NCBI RefSeq assembly: GCF_002973595.1
Contig: NZ_PVEO01000003.1
Location: forward strand, 248,001-312,000
DNA: 64,000 bases
DNA from: Jejuia pallidilutea
GTDB lineage: Bacteria > Bacteroidota > Bacteroidia > Flavobacteriales > Flavobacteriaceae
Reading direction: 5' to 3'
Shown piece after piece: positions 36,201-45,030 of the stretch (positions are counted from its first letter, which is position 1; each line of letters opens with the position of its first letter). Both the position numbers and the translations under genes were made by a program. The notes beneath the pieces are model-generated. The model made no database searches. It was given only the letters and a program-made list of their open reading frames with translations, and had not been told where the DNA came from.

Positions 36201-36415
36201 CAACCATTGGAAAACCAGACTGGTTTATACTTCCAGATACAAAAATAGGTATTCGTGGTACTTGGCGTTCTTTAAATGAATTTTCTCCCAGATATTCTCC
36301 TAATGCTGTTCCACCAAATACATTTCCTGCTGTACCAACTATAAGTCCTGTTGGATTTGATAACGGAAGTGAATGGGAGATTAGAACATACGTACACATC
36401 AACATTGGAAAATAA
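33224..36415 (+). CDS. Clan GH-A glycosidase fused to a putative outer-membrane beta-barrel
   Basis: A 1063-residue exported protein with signal peptide ending LFAQ. Residues about 25-405 form a (beta/alpha)8 glycosidase of clan GH-A: GMNWDYVPIG, VIRQYTGVPAKW, IGNENN with probable acid/base Glu169, and FTEFGSDAY with probable nucleophile Glu274, then GGFTFQFSDGWWK. This resembles GH2/GH5-type barrels; the CAZy family is not assigned. From about 440 to 1063 the pattern changes to alternating aromatic strands and polar loops (AFGPQLWWGANPTVLLKYRT, ITYEGGKFNWYAQAAYMG, WEIRTYVHINIGK at the end), as in outer-membrane barrels. No lipobox. First gene of unit 2, inside the glucan locus. The barrel is inferred from pattern only; a large beta-sandwich array is the alternative. 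Confidence 0.7.
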   Translation: MRRNILQLVFILFSISLFAQVKKVRVEKSNEGMYLTVDGEKFMINGMNWDYVPIGTNVVNAEFYKKSDDIIKAGLDAEMALLQNMNVNVIRQYTGVPAKWIKYIYEKYGIWTMLNDSFGRYGLTIDGVWTPITDYKDERTKELLLSEITKMVTDYKNTPGILLYLIGNENNYGLFWQGAETEDFPDGQEKINAVGELRGRPMYKLMNEAALAMKAIDKNHPVAICNGDVLFIDIIADECKDVDIYGTNAYRGESFGDMFQVVKDKLNMPIMFTEFGSDAYNAIENAEDQKMQAHYLVKNWQEIYENAAGLGKVGNSIGGFTFQFSDGWWKAGFDDRKDADTQQTESTWNAGGYKIDEAYPGANNMNEEWFGICAKGPTNPRGLYTLYPRAAYYALKDAHKLNPFEDGVDLEFVQNYFRNINLMDAVLRARGDKASLGATKNGTVRLSNLRAQFTTFNTGGSLLTTPETPNPDEESFPNQIGFDHMQSYFIGVEGSPAPNMKAEVNFNVLGNVAQNPIDEIFYENVGRPITVNNAEGEEIVITDNNRVRVYNAEFEWNTKVADVRGFYRTGHYHWGYEGDFFGLYPEANYGPNLDIYNGEILGMEIDGKGALKGLKAAFGPQLWWGANPTVLLKYRTNFKHWDITGIYHRDLDTSLEFDDNGRRVLDQNQVRSGVIPPWPTERATIALEREFGDFGLSLGGIWGGRPLNGSTFQDVTGESGNYVVYQDKINADDNWGGKAKITYEGGKFNWYAQAAYMGLVANGGADATRTFTGWKLKDSGSGNQTNILTGFTYSVGDWQIAPNFLWQKPLVDPIPNDVSAPGRLRNFIDDPFAVRGNRETTAGELLLTFDPTPGSWFYEWDNDRSEDAKIAFNLGFVYRHHPTAQDAAIGFLANRTFFAFPQSAPAQDLWEVSSRIVSKVGPELGIIGNIYGGNAQANGDSDRTIERFGGDVRMIYKQWKLEYGFKVNDWGPFDYHRDFNLTFPVQNMIDISTTIGKPDWFILPDTKIGIRGTWRSLNEFSPRYSPNAVPPNTFPAVPTISPVGFDNGSEWEIRTYVHINIGK

Positions 36416-36429
36416 AAAAACAGATTAAT

Positions 36430-37851
36430 ATGAAAAATATAAAATTAACATATACAAAAATGACAATCCTTTTAGGATGCATTTTTATAACAATAGCCAG
36501 TTGCGAGAGAGAGCTTTCAGATGAAGCTGTTTTTGCAACGTTTCCAACAGCGCCTGAAGTGTTTAACGACAGTCCTGTAGGTTTGGGTACAGATTTTTAT
36601 TTCCCATATATCAATTCTAAAGCAACAGCTTGGTCTGTAGATGAAAAAGAAAGTTATGAAGGTTCTGCTTCAATGCGTTTTGATGTACCAAATGCTAATG
36701 ATCCCGAAGGAAGTTTTGCAGGCGCAATTTTTAGAATTGATGGTGAAGGTTCTGGCAGAAATCTAACAGATTACGATGCGCTAACATTTTGGGCAAAAGC
36801 CACACAATCTGTTACCATCGGTGAAATAGGTTTTGGCGAAGATTTTGGCGAAAATAAATATGTAGTTGGTAGAAAGGCTATAGATTTAACAACAGCATGG
36901 AAAAAATATATTATACCTATTCCAGATCCATCAAAACTCATTCAAGAACGTGGTTTGTTGCGTTATTCAACAGGATCACTGTTGGGTTCTGGTTATACAT
37001 TTTGGTTAGACGAAGTTAGATATGAGAAATTAGGAACCCTTGCTCAGCCAAAACCCAAAATACTTAATGGTGTTGATGTTGAAGAAACCACATTTATTGG
37101 AACACAAATAAACTTAAGTGAACGCGGACTCACACAAACGTTTAATTTACCAAACGGTGTTAATCAAGAAGTAACCGCGGCACCTTCATATTTTACTTTT
37201 GAGTCATCAAATCCAGAAGTAGCTATTGTAAACGAATTAGGTGTTGTTACGGTTTTAGATGCTGGTAGTGCAACTATTACCGCAACAATTGCTGGTGTTA
37301 AAGCTGCTGGTTCCCTAACACTTCAATCTTTAGGAAACTTTGCAGAAGCACCTGTGCCAACTAGAGATCCTGCCAACGTTATTTCAATTTTTAGTGATGC
37401 TTATACCAACGTACCAGTAGACTATTATAACGGATTTTTTACTCCAGATGGACAAACAACTCAAGGAGGAGAACCTCCATTAACTTTAGGCTCTGGTCAA
37501 GTTATCAATTATACGCAACTTAATTTTGTAGGTATTGGCACATTTTTAAACGTATCTTCTATAGATGCTTCACAAATGACACACCTGCATGTAGATATTA
37601 ATGTGCAAGAGGCGGTAGAATCGGGCGACTATATTACACTTCAATTATTAAACTCAGTTGGTAATAACGAAACATCCGGTAGCGTAAGAATTACAGATAA
37701 CCAACTACAATCTAATCAATGGGTAAGTCTCGATGTGCCCTTAAACGATTTTGGATTAGCCAATAGAGATAAATTAGGGCTATTGTTCTTCATTTCAGAT
37801 AATACCATATCTAATATTTATGTAGATAATATTTACTACTACAAAGAATAG
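36430..37851 (+). CDS. Multi-module glycan-binding lipoprotein (no catalytic domain seen)
   Basis: The 473 residues start with a lipobox TIASC (Cys25). Residues about 40-200 look like a jelly-roll binding domain (FYFPYINSKATAWSV, SMRFDVP, LTFWAKATQSVTIGEIGF, FWLDEVRYEKLG). A Big_2-type Ig domain follows at about 215-300 (TFESSNPEVAIVNELGVVTV, GSATITATIAGVKA). The last ~165 residues (about 306-473, APVPTRDPANVISIFSDAY to IYVDNIYYYKE) form a module also found in the protein at 50839. Fourteen bases after the glycosidase-barrel gene and 29 before GH16. Probably surface-exposed; binding role inferred. Confidence 0.75.
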   Translation: MKNIKLTYTKMTILLGCIFITIASCERELSDEAVFATFPTAPEVFNDSPVGLGTDFYFPYINSKATAWSVDEKESYEGSASMRFDVPNANDPEGSFAGAIFRIDGEGSGRNLTDYDALTFWAKATQSVTIGEIGFGEDFGENKYVVGRKAIDLTTAWKKYIIPIPDPSKLIQERGLLRYSTGSLLGSGYTFWLDEVRYEKLGTLAQPKPKILNGVDVEETTFIGTQINLSERGLTQTFNLPNGVNQEVTAAPSYFTFESSNPEVAIVNELGVVTVLDAGSATITATIAGVKAAGSLTLQSLGNFAEAPVPTRDPANVISIFSDAYTNVPVDYYNGFFTPDGQTTQGGEPPLTLGSGQVINYTQLNFVGIGTFLNVSSIDASQMTHLHVDINVQEAVESGDYITLQLLNSVGNNETSGSVRITDNQLQSNQWVSLDVPLNDFGLANRDKLGLLFFISDNTISNIYVDNIYYYKE

Positions 37852-37880
37852 TATAGCGATAACTAAATAAAAATAATATT

Positions 37881-38729
37881 ATGAATAAAATAACCGCATA
37901 TAAATTTAAGCTACCAGCCATAGCGTTGCCATCGTTATTGTTAGTGCTGGCTTTTGTAGCAGCTAGTTGTTCTACAGACCAAACACAAACCGTAGCAACT
38001 TTTAATAAGTTATCAATGGCAGACGAGTTTGATGTTGATGGTGCACCAAATAGCTCTATTTGGAATTTCGACATAGGTACAGGACAAAACGGATGGGGAA
38101 ATAACGAATTGCAATATTATACAAATCGTCCAGAAAATGTCGTGGTACAAAATGGGGTTTTAATTATTACCGCAAGAGAAGAAAATTTTAATGGATCTGC
38201 TTACACATCTGCTAGGTTGTTAACTAAAGGTAAGTTTCAACAGCAATATGGGCGCTGGGAAGCACGTATAAGATTGCCTTATGGCAAAGGTATTTGGCCT
38301 GCTTTCTGGTTGTTGGGAGACGATAAAAATGGTACTGAAATTTGGCCAGAAATAGGAGAAATAGATATTATGGAGTATTTGGGTGATGAGCCAACCAGAG
38401 CTTTTGGTACGGTACATGGCCCTGGCTATTCCGCTGGAGAATCTATAAGTAAATCTTATCAATTACAAAATGATAGGTTCGATACAGGATTTCATGTTTT
38501 TGGCATAGAATGGGGTCCAGAATACATTAATTTTTACATAAACGATGTATTATATAACCAAATTACGCCAGAAGATGTGCCAGGAGAATGGGTGTTTGAT
38601 GACGATTTCTACATTATATTAAATATGGCCGTTGGTGGTACCTTACCAGGGGCTCCTAATGCAGAAACTACATTTCCACAGCGTATGCTTGTAGATTATG
38701 TAAGAGTATACGAAATGAACAAAAACTAA
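37881..38729 (+). CDS. GH16 endo-beta-1,3-glucanase (laminarinase), lipoprotein
   Basis: Cuts internal beta-1,3 (or mixed 1,3/1,4) glucan bonds with retention. The 282 residues have a lipobox VAASC (Cys30) and a single GH16 domain: MADEFDVDGAPNSSIWNFD, NNELQYYTNRPENV, ARLLTKGKFQQQYGRWEAR, and the catalytic motif EIDIMEYLG with Glu160 (nucleophile), Asp162 and Glu165 (acid/base). The bulge Met in EIDIME marks the laminarinase-type branch of the family. Likely tethered on the cell surface, feeding SusCD. No CBM attached; neighbours supply binding modules. Confidence 0.93.
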   Translation: MNKITAYKFKLPAIALPSLLLVLAFVAASCSTDQTQTVATFNKLSMADEFDVDGAPNSSIWNFDIGTGQNGWGNNELQYYTNRPENVVVQNGVLIITAREENFNGSAYTSARLLTKGKFQQQYGRWEARIRLPYGKGIWPAFWLLGDDKNGTEIWPEIGEIDIMEYLGDEPTRAFGTVHGPGYSAGESISKSYQLQNDRFDTGFHVFGIEWGPEYINFYINDVLYNQITPEDVPGEWVFDDDFYIILNMAVGGTLPGAPNAETTFPQRMLVDYVRVYEMNKN

Positions 38730-38741
38730 ATAAACATTAAT

Positions 38742-41480
38742 ATGAAAAAAATAATTCAAACATTAAAATACATATCAGTTTTGGTATTGGCGTTGTCCTT
38801 TACAAACTGTGAAGACGATGACGTAGTATTACCATCAGTTGAAGCTGGTTTTACCTATACTTTAAATATAGATACAGGAACCGTAACATTTATTAACATA
38901 TCAGAAAATGCTAATAATTATGAATGGGATTTTGGCGATGGTACTACATCTACAGAAATTAACCCAGTTAAAATATATAGTAACGGCACCTACACAGTGG
39001 TATTAAAGGCCAAAAATGTTTCTGGAGCATCAGATACTTTTGAAAGCGAGATTACCATTTTAATACCAGAAATAGCTACACTACCTATTTCATTTGATGG
39101 TGAAAATACAACTTACGATGCTACTACATTTAACGGAGCAGCTTTTACAGTAGTAGATAATCCAGATGTTTCTGGAGCTAATGCTGTGGCTTCAAAAGTT
39201 GGTGAAATCACAAACTCTGGTGCACAGTTCGAAGGCTTTTATTTCGATTTAGGAGCACCATTAGATCTATCAACCCAAAAATCTGTAAAAGCCTTAGTGT
39301 GGTCTGATAAAGCATTAGATGTTTTATTAAAATTAGAAGAAGGTACAGGTGCCGATGTTGAAACCACAGCTAGCCATGGTGGAACAGGCTGGGAAGAAGT
39401 TTATTTTACTTTTAATAGTGCTGCTAGCTATAATAGATTTACCATGTTTTTTGATCCTTCAGGCACCACATCAGGTAAATTTTATATAGATGCTATTTCA
39501 CAAATAGCAACAGATGCTATTCCGTGTACCGAAACCAATTTGGAACTACCTGTAGATTTTGATTGTAATGGTATAGACTATGCTGCAAAAATTGTTGGCA
39601 ATGTGTCTTTTGAAGTTATTGATAATCCAGAGTTATCAGGTATAAATGCTGAAGTATCAAAAGTTGGAAAAATAGTAAACGTTGGAGAAAATTGGGAAAA
39701 TGCATTCTTTAATTTTGACACGGCAATAGATTTAACTTCAAATAAAGGTATTAGGTTTAAGTTATTTTCAGATCAAGCTTTACCTATCAAAGTAAAATTA
39801 GAAGATGGTACCGAAGCTCCAATAGAGGTAGATGTAAACCATACAGGATCTGGATGGGAGGAACTTACATTTACGTTCAACTCCTCTGCGTCTTACAACG
39901 ATATGGTTGTTTTTATAGACGGACCAGGAACAGCAGCAGGTACGTTTTATATAGACGATATAGAACAAGTATTAGGAGATACAGCAGAACCTTGTGAGGC
40001 TGAAACTATGCAATCGTTAAGTGCTGCAGATTTTAACCTAACATTTATGTTAGATCCAACATCTAGTATTATTGAGGATGGTGGTGATTTTACATGGATT
40101 GATAACCCTGATTTTAATAACGATGTAAATACGTCTTGTAAAGTGGGTCAAATAACCAAATTAGGAAACAACCCTTGGGACAACAACCAAATAGATTTAG
40201 ATGCAAAGTTAGATTTTAATGCAAACGAAGGCTTAAAAATCAAAGTATGGTCTTCTAGACCAAATACAGAGGTTAGAATTAAACTAGAGGAAATAGGAGC
40301 GCCAAATAATAATGTAGAGAAGTTTTTAACAACATCTGTAACCAGTGCTTGGGAAGAACTAACATTTGCATTTGATCCCGCAGACAGCGGAAAATACAAT
40401 AAAATTGTAATTTTCTTTGATTTAAATGCTAACAATACAGACACCTATTATTTTGATGACTTAGCATTATACGGCTCTAGCAATGGAGGCGGTACAGGTG
40501 GTGCTTTTGATGATGGCTTATTAACCAATGGCGATTTTGAAAATGGTTCTACTGCATGGATTGGTAACGCTGTTGATGTTCGTACTGAAGGCGACAACTC
40601 TTTTAACTTTGCCGATGTTACAGTTGCAGGTAACGCTTTTGATGTAAACTTAAGTCAAGTTGTTGAAATAGTTCCAGGAGCAACATATACACTTTCTTTT
40701 GAGGCTTCATCAAATGGTAACAGAACTATGTTAGCTGGAATTGGTTTAAATCAAGATCCGTGGAGCAATAATGTTTCAGAAGTTAATTTAACCACTCAAA
40801 CACAATCCTTTTCTTTAGAATTAAAAGCAACAGATTTAAATACTTCAGCAGACTTTGGTGGTGCTAATAGTCGTGTAATATTCGATATGGGCGCTGCAAC
40901 AGGAGTTGTAGTTATAGATAACGTATCGCTTACATGTTCAGATTGCGACGGTGGTGGTAACACTGGCGGTGGAGGTACCGGAGGAGGAACTACAAGTGGA
41001 TTGGTAACAAATGGAGACTTTGAAACTGGCGATGAATCTTCGTGGATTTTATTCCAAAACGGAGGAACCGCTACGTTAGATAATGCCATAAGTAATGGTG
41101 GTTCATGGTCTGGAAAACTTGCAACAAATGGTCCTAGTAACCCTGCTTTTAAGCAAGAAAGAATAGGGGCTGGAACAGTAAATGCTGGAGATACAGTTAC
41201 CATTTCGTTCGATCATATTGGAGCTATTGGTGGTGAAGGCGGTGTGTTTAATGTTATACTTTTTGTAGAAGGTGCTGGAGGTTCTGTGCCCATTACACAT
41301 GTTTTTAGCCCAACACCAATACTATCAGATAGTTGGACAACCTTTACAGGAACGTTCACTATACCAAATGGAACAGATACTTCCGAAGGAATTTCATTCC
41401 TAATAGAAGCCGTTTGTGGTGGCGCAACAGGTTGTAGCGTAACAGCAAATATTGATAATGTTTCTGCAACACTTAATTAA
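38742..41480 (+). CDS. 912-residue lipoprotein with PKD and repeated binding modules
   Basis: No catalytic domain is seen. Lipobox SFTNC (Cys23), then PKD (about 32-110, YEWDFGDGTTSTEINPVKIY), then three copies of an unassigned ~140-residue module at about 114-258, 269-411 and 428-580. Shared features are DNP after a hydrophobic strand, SKVG or SCKVG, WEEL/WEEVxFTFN and YIDxI. A CBM4-like module (about 589-735, FDDGLLTNGDFENGS) and a second, more distant one (about 753-912, GLVTNGDFETG) follow, joined by Gly-rich linkers. It is preceded by GH16 after 12 bases. Probably a long surface tether that holds glucan near the enzymes. Confidence 0.8.
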   Translation: MKKIIQTLKYISVLVLALSFTNCEDDDVVLPSVEAGFTYTLNIDTGTVTFINISENANNYEWDFGDGTTSTEINPVKIYSNGTYTVVLKAKNVSGASDTFESEITILIPEIATLPISFDGENTTYDATTFNGAAFTVVDNPDVSGANAVASKVGEITNSGAQFEGFYFDLGAPLDLSTQKSVKALVWSDKALDVLLKLEEGTGADVETTASHGGTGWEEVYFTFNSAASYNRFTMFFDPSGTTSGKFYIDAISQIATDAIPCTETNLELPVDFDCNGIDYAAKIVGNVSFEVIDNPELSGINAEVSKVGKIVNVGENWENAFFNFDTAIDLTSNKGIRFKLFSDQALPIKVKLEDGTEAPIEVDVNHTGSGWEELTFTFNSSASYNDMVVFIDGPGTAAGTFYIDDIEQVLGDTAEPCEAETMQSLSAADFNLTFMLDPTSSIIEDGGDFTWIDNPDFNNDVNTSCKVGQITKLGNNPWDNNQIDLDAKLDFNANEGLKIKVWSSRPNTEVRIKLEEIGAPNNNVEKFLTTSVTSAWEELTFAFDPADSGKYNKIVIFFDLNANNTDTYYFDDLALYGSSNGGGTGGAFDDGLLTNGDFENGSTAWIGNAVDVRTEGDNSFNFADVTVAGNAFDVNLSQVVEIVPGATYTLSFEASSNGNRTMLAGIGLNQDPWSNNVSEVNLTTQTQSFSLELKATDLNTSADFGGANSRVIFDMGAATGVVVIDNVSLTCSDCDGGGNTGGGGTGGGTTSGLVTNGDFETGDESSWILFQNGGTATLDNAISNGGSWSGKLATNGPSNPAFKQERIGAGTVNAGDTVTISFDHIGAIGGEGGVFNVILFVEGAGGSVPITHVFSPTPILSDSWTTFTGTFTIPNGTDTSEGISFLIEAVCGGATGCSVTANIDNVSATLN

Positions 41481-41508
41481 ACAAGAATAAACAAATATAA
41501 AAAAGATA

Positions 41509-41543
41509 AAGGCTGGCAGATTGCATATGCAAGCTGGCCTTTA
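41509..41543 (+). promoter_or_regulatory. Intra-operon hairpin before the phosphorylase gene
   Basis: Ten-base outer stem AAAGGCTGGC with GCTGGCCTTT (two G-U pairs) around the palindrome TTGCATATGCAA, in the 93-base gap before the GH149-like gene. The downstream bases are A-rich, not T-rich, so an mRNA-stabilising or processing element is as likely as a weak terminator. Confidence 0.4.
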
Positions 41544-41573
41544 TTAAAAAAAAGTAAAGCTCAAATCTAAATT

Positions 41574-44500
41574 ATGACACTAAACGAAGCGCCTAAAGTA
41601 ACAAACCTTATGAGCAAAATAAAAGGAGAACAGGTAACTTTTGAAAACGAATCTTATTACAAGATTTCTAATAGCGATAATATGCGCCCATTTTTTATGA
41701 GCATTGTAAGCGACTCTAACCATTGGATGTTTATATCCAGTAATGGCGGATTAACAGCTGGCAGAAAAAATGCAGAATCATCGCTATTCCCTTATTACAC
41801 AGACGATAAAATTACCGAAATGGCCGAAACTACAGGAAGTAAGGCTATTTTTAAAATTAATGTAGCAGGAAAAATACATATTTGGGAACCGTTTTCAATA
41901 CGCCAAATGGGGATATACAACACCCAAACAAACCTGTATAAAAACCGATACGGTAACAAGGTGGTTTTTGAAGAAATTAATCTTGATTTGGGCGTAACGT
42001 TCAGGTACCAGTGGAATTCCACTAACCAATATGGATTTGTAAAAAAATCAACATTAATAAATAACTCAGATTCTAAAATAGATATTACAGTTTTAGATGG
42101 TTTACAAAATATATTGCCTGCTTCTGTAACTTCCGATTTACAAAATAGCAGAAGTAATTTAGTAGATGCTTATAAAAAAAGTGAGTTGCAAGCTGAGGTT
42201 GGTTTGGGTATTTACGCATTAAGCGCTGTTATTGTAGATAAAGCAGAACCTAGCGAAGCTCTAAAAGCAAATGTTGTTTGGTCTTTAGGATTAGATAATC
42301 CTACATACCTATTGTCTGCTACACAGTTAGATAATTTTAGAAAGGGTAAAGACATCCATCAAGAAGTTGATGTAAAAGCAGAAAAAGGCGCCTATTTTAT
42401 ATCACAGCATTTACATTTGGAGGCACAAGCAAATAAGGAATGGCGCTTTGTTGCAAACGTAAACCAATCAATTTCAGATATTGTTAAAATTTCAGAAAGC
42501 ATTAAAAATGAAGATAATCTTATCAATCTTGTTCAGAATGATATCGATTTAGGTACCAAAAACTTAATTGCTTTAACGGGCGCATCTGATGGTTTACAGC
42601 TTACCGACGATCCACTTATAAACACCAGGCATTTTTCAAATACGCTTTTCAATATCATGCGTGGTGGTATTTTTGATGATGGTTACACCATTGAAAAAGC
42701 AGACTTTGTAACCTACCTATCCAAAGCAAACAAACAGCTTTGTAAATTAAAACAAGATGTTTTAAACGATGTTCCTGATGTTTTTAACCTTCATTATCTA
42801 AAAAACATAGCAGAACGCGATACAAATCAGGATTTTAAACGCTTGTGTTTTGAATATTTACCTTTAAAATTTAGTAGAAGACATGGCGACCCAAGCAGAC
42901 CTTGGAATAGGTTCTCTATAAATACCAGAAGTGAAGTTGATGGTTCTAAAATTTTAGATTATGAAGGCAATTGGCGCGATATTTTTCAAAACTGGGAAGC
43001 CTTAGCCCTATCTCATCCAGAGTTTATTGAAGGGATGATTCATAAGTTTTTAAATGCTACAACCTTTGAAGGTTATAACCCGTACCGTGTTACCAAAGAT
43101 GGTTTTGATTGGGAGATAATCGAAGAAAACGATCCATGGTCTTACATTGGCTATTGGGGCGATCACCAGATTATTTACTTGCTAAAGTTCCTAGAAATTA
43201 TTGAAAACCACTACCCTAGCGCTTTAGAAAAACGTTTTAATGAAGATGTATTTGTATATGCCAATGTGCCTTACAAAATAAAAAGCTACGAGGCTACCTT
43301 ACAAAATCCAAAAGATACTATTGATTTCGACCATAAGCTAGACCAAATAATAAACCAAAAAAGAACGGTGTTAGGTGCAGACGGTGCCTTGTTAGAAGAC
43401 CAAAAAGCTAATATTTATAAAGTTAATTTAATTGAAAAATTGTTAGCTACAGTACTTTCTAAAGTATCAAACTTTATTCCCGAAGGTGGAATTTGGTTAA
43501 ACACACAACGCCCAGAATGGAACGATGCCAACAACGCATTAGTAGGTAACGGTGTGTCTATGGTAACGCTGTATTATTTATATCGTTTTTTAAGCTTTTT
43601 CGAAACCGTATTATCTAAATCTAACATTAAAACTGTTCCCGTTTCTAAAGAATTAATGGCGTTTTTTAATGCTAGTGTTTCAACGCTTCAAGCTAATGCC
43701 AATATACTATCAGCAAAAATATCAAATAAAGATCGCAAAATGGTACTTGATGGTTTAGGAAAAGCAGGAAGTAATTATAGAGAAACTATTTATAATAAAG
43801 GGTTTTCGTGCGAAAAAGAAACCTTATCACTTGACGATGTTTCTAGTTTCATAGAGGTTACAAAATCGTATTTAGAGCATAGTATTGATGCAAATAAGCG
43901 TAGCGATAATATGTATCATGCCTATAATTTAATGACGGTTGAAAATGATGAAGAGGTATCTATATCGTACTTGCCAGAAATGCTAGAAGGTCAAGTAGCA
44001 GTATTGAGTTCGGGCTACCTCTCTCCTACCCAAGCGCTTCAGCTTTTAGACGGATTAAAACACAGTGCACTATTTAGAGAAGATCAATACAGCTATATTT
44101 TATACCCAAATAAGGAGTTACCACGATTTGATAAAAAGAATACTATTCCATCGGAGAAAGTAGCGCAATCTAAACTTCTAAAAAAACTAGTTGCCAATGG
44201 TAATAAACAAGTTATAGAACAAGATATAAAAGGCAACTATCATTTTAATAGCAACTTTAATAATGCAAAAAGTTTATCAGAGGCATTAAACAATTTAGAT
44301 GAAGCCTATAAACCTTTAGTTACAGATGAAAAAGAAAACCTACTTCAAATTTTTGAAGATATTTTCGATCATAAATCCTTTACAGGACGCTCTGGAACAT
44401 TCTTTGGTTACGAAGGGTTAGGCTCTATTTATTGGCACATGGTTTCTAAGTTATTATTAGCAGTACAAGAAAACTGTTGGTTGGCCATAAATACTAATGA

Positions 44501-45020
44501 AACGCCAGAAGTTATTGGCAAACTTTTAGACCATTACTACGAAATAAATGCTGGTATTGGTGTACATAAATCACCAGAATTGTATGGTGCATTTCCAACC
44601 GATCCGTACTCGCATACGCCCGCTACAAAAGGTGCACAACAACCAGGAATGACGGGGCAAGTAAAAGAAGATATATTAAGCAGGTTTGGAGAATTAGGTG
44701 TATTTGTTAACAACGGAAAATTATGTTTTAAACCAAGTTTATTACAAACCAAAGAGTTTTTGCAAACAGCATCAACCTTTAGTTTTACAAATCTTAATAA
44801 AGAGAAGCAAACCATAGCATTACAAGAAAATTCTTTGTGTTTTACCTACTGCCAAGTGCCTGTTGTTTATACGCTTTCAAACAACGAAAAAATAGAAGTG
44901 TTTTTTAACAACAATAAACACATGGAGTTTAATGAGATGCATCTTAATGTAGAGGTTTCAAAATCTATTTTTGAACGCAAAGGAGACGTAAATCATATCA
45001 TAGTTTCAATAAAAAAATAG
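41574..45020 (+). CDS. GH149-like beta-1,3-glucan phosphorylase
   Basis: Likely splits beta-1,3-gluco-oligosaccharides with phosphate to give glucose 1-phosphate. No signal peptide, so cytoplasmic. The 1148 residues agree with the unusual length of GH149 enzymes (about 1100). Order is as in the phosphorylase superfamily: N-terminal beta-sandwich (about 20-310, MFISSNGGLTAGRKN), helical linker, (alpha/alpha)6 barrel (about 370-1020) with RHGDPSRPWNRFSI, DPWSYIGYWGDHQIIYLLKF and RPEWNDANNALVG. Asp651 in EWND aligns with the catalytic Asp of GH94 WND motifs. A C-terminal beta domain ends the protein. GH94 and GH161 are alternatives, but those are usually shorter. Next to GH17, GH30 and MFS genes. 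Confidence 0.75.
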   Translation: MTLNEAPKVTNLMSKIKGEQVTFENESYYKISNSDNMRPFFMSIVSDSNHWMFISSNGGLTAGRKNAESSLFPYYTDDKITEMAETTGSKAIFKINVAGKIHIWEPFSIRQMGIYNTQTNLYKNRYGNKVVFEEINLDLGVTFRYQWNSTNQYGFVKKSTLINNSDSKIDITVLDGLQNILPASVTSDLQNSRSNLVDAYKKSELQAEVGLGIYALSAVIVDKAEPSEALKANVVWSLGLDNPTYLLSATQLDNFRKGKDIHQEVDVKAEKGAYFISQHLHLEAQANKEWRFVANVNQSISDIVKISESIKNEDNLINLVQNDIDLGTKNLIALTGASDGLQLTDDPLINTRHFSNTLFNIMRGGIFDDGYTIEKADFVTYLSKANKQLCKLKQDVLNDVPDVFNLHYLKNIAERDTNQDFKRLCFEYLPLKFSRRHGDPSRPWNRFSINTRSEVDGSKILDYEGNWRDIFQNWEALALSHPEFIEGMIHKFLNATTFEGYNPYRVTKDGFDWEIIEENDPWSYIGYWGDHQIIYLLKFLEIIENHYPSALEKRFNEDVFVYANVPYKIKSYEATLQNPKDTIDFDHKLDQIINQKRTVLGADGALLEDQKANIYKVNLIEKLLATVLSKVSNFIPEGGIWLNTQRPEWNDANNALVGNGVSMVTLYYLYRFLSFFETVLSKSNIKTVPVSKELMAFFNASVSTLQANANILSAKISNKDRKMVLDGLGKAGSNYRETIYNKGFSCEKETLSLDDVSSFIEVTKSYLEHSIDANKRSDNMYHAYNLMTVENDEEVSISYLPEMLEGQVAVLSSGYLSPTQALQLLDGLKHSALFREDQYSYILYPNKELPRFDKKNTIPSEKVAQSKLLKKLVANGNKQVIEQDIKGNYHFNSNFNNAKSLSEALNNLDEAYKPLVTDEKENLLQIFEDIFDHKSFTGRSGTFFGYEGLGSIYWHMVSKLLLAVQENCWLAINTNETPEVIGKLLDHYYEINAGIGVHKSPELYGAFPTDPYSHTPATKGAQQPGMTGQVKEDILSRFGELGVFVNNGKLCFKPSLLQTKEFLQTASTFSFTNLNKEKQTIALQENSLCFTYCQVPVVYTLSNNEKIEVFFNNNKHMEFNEMHLNVEVSKSIFERKGDVNHIIVSIKK

Positions 45021-45030
45021 AAACAAAACA

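Noticed and set aside
41574-45020. GH94 cellobiose/laminaribiose phosphorylase assignment
   Set aside because: Length and the split motifs (long insert before RPEWND) fit GH149 better; kept only as an alternative.
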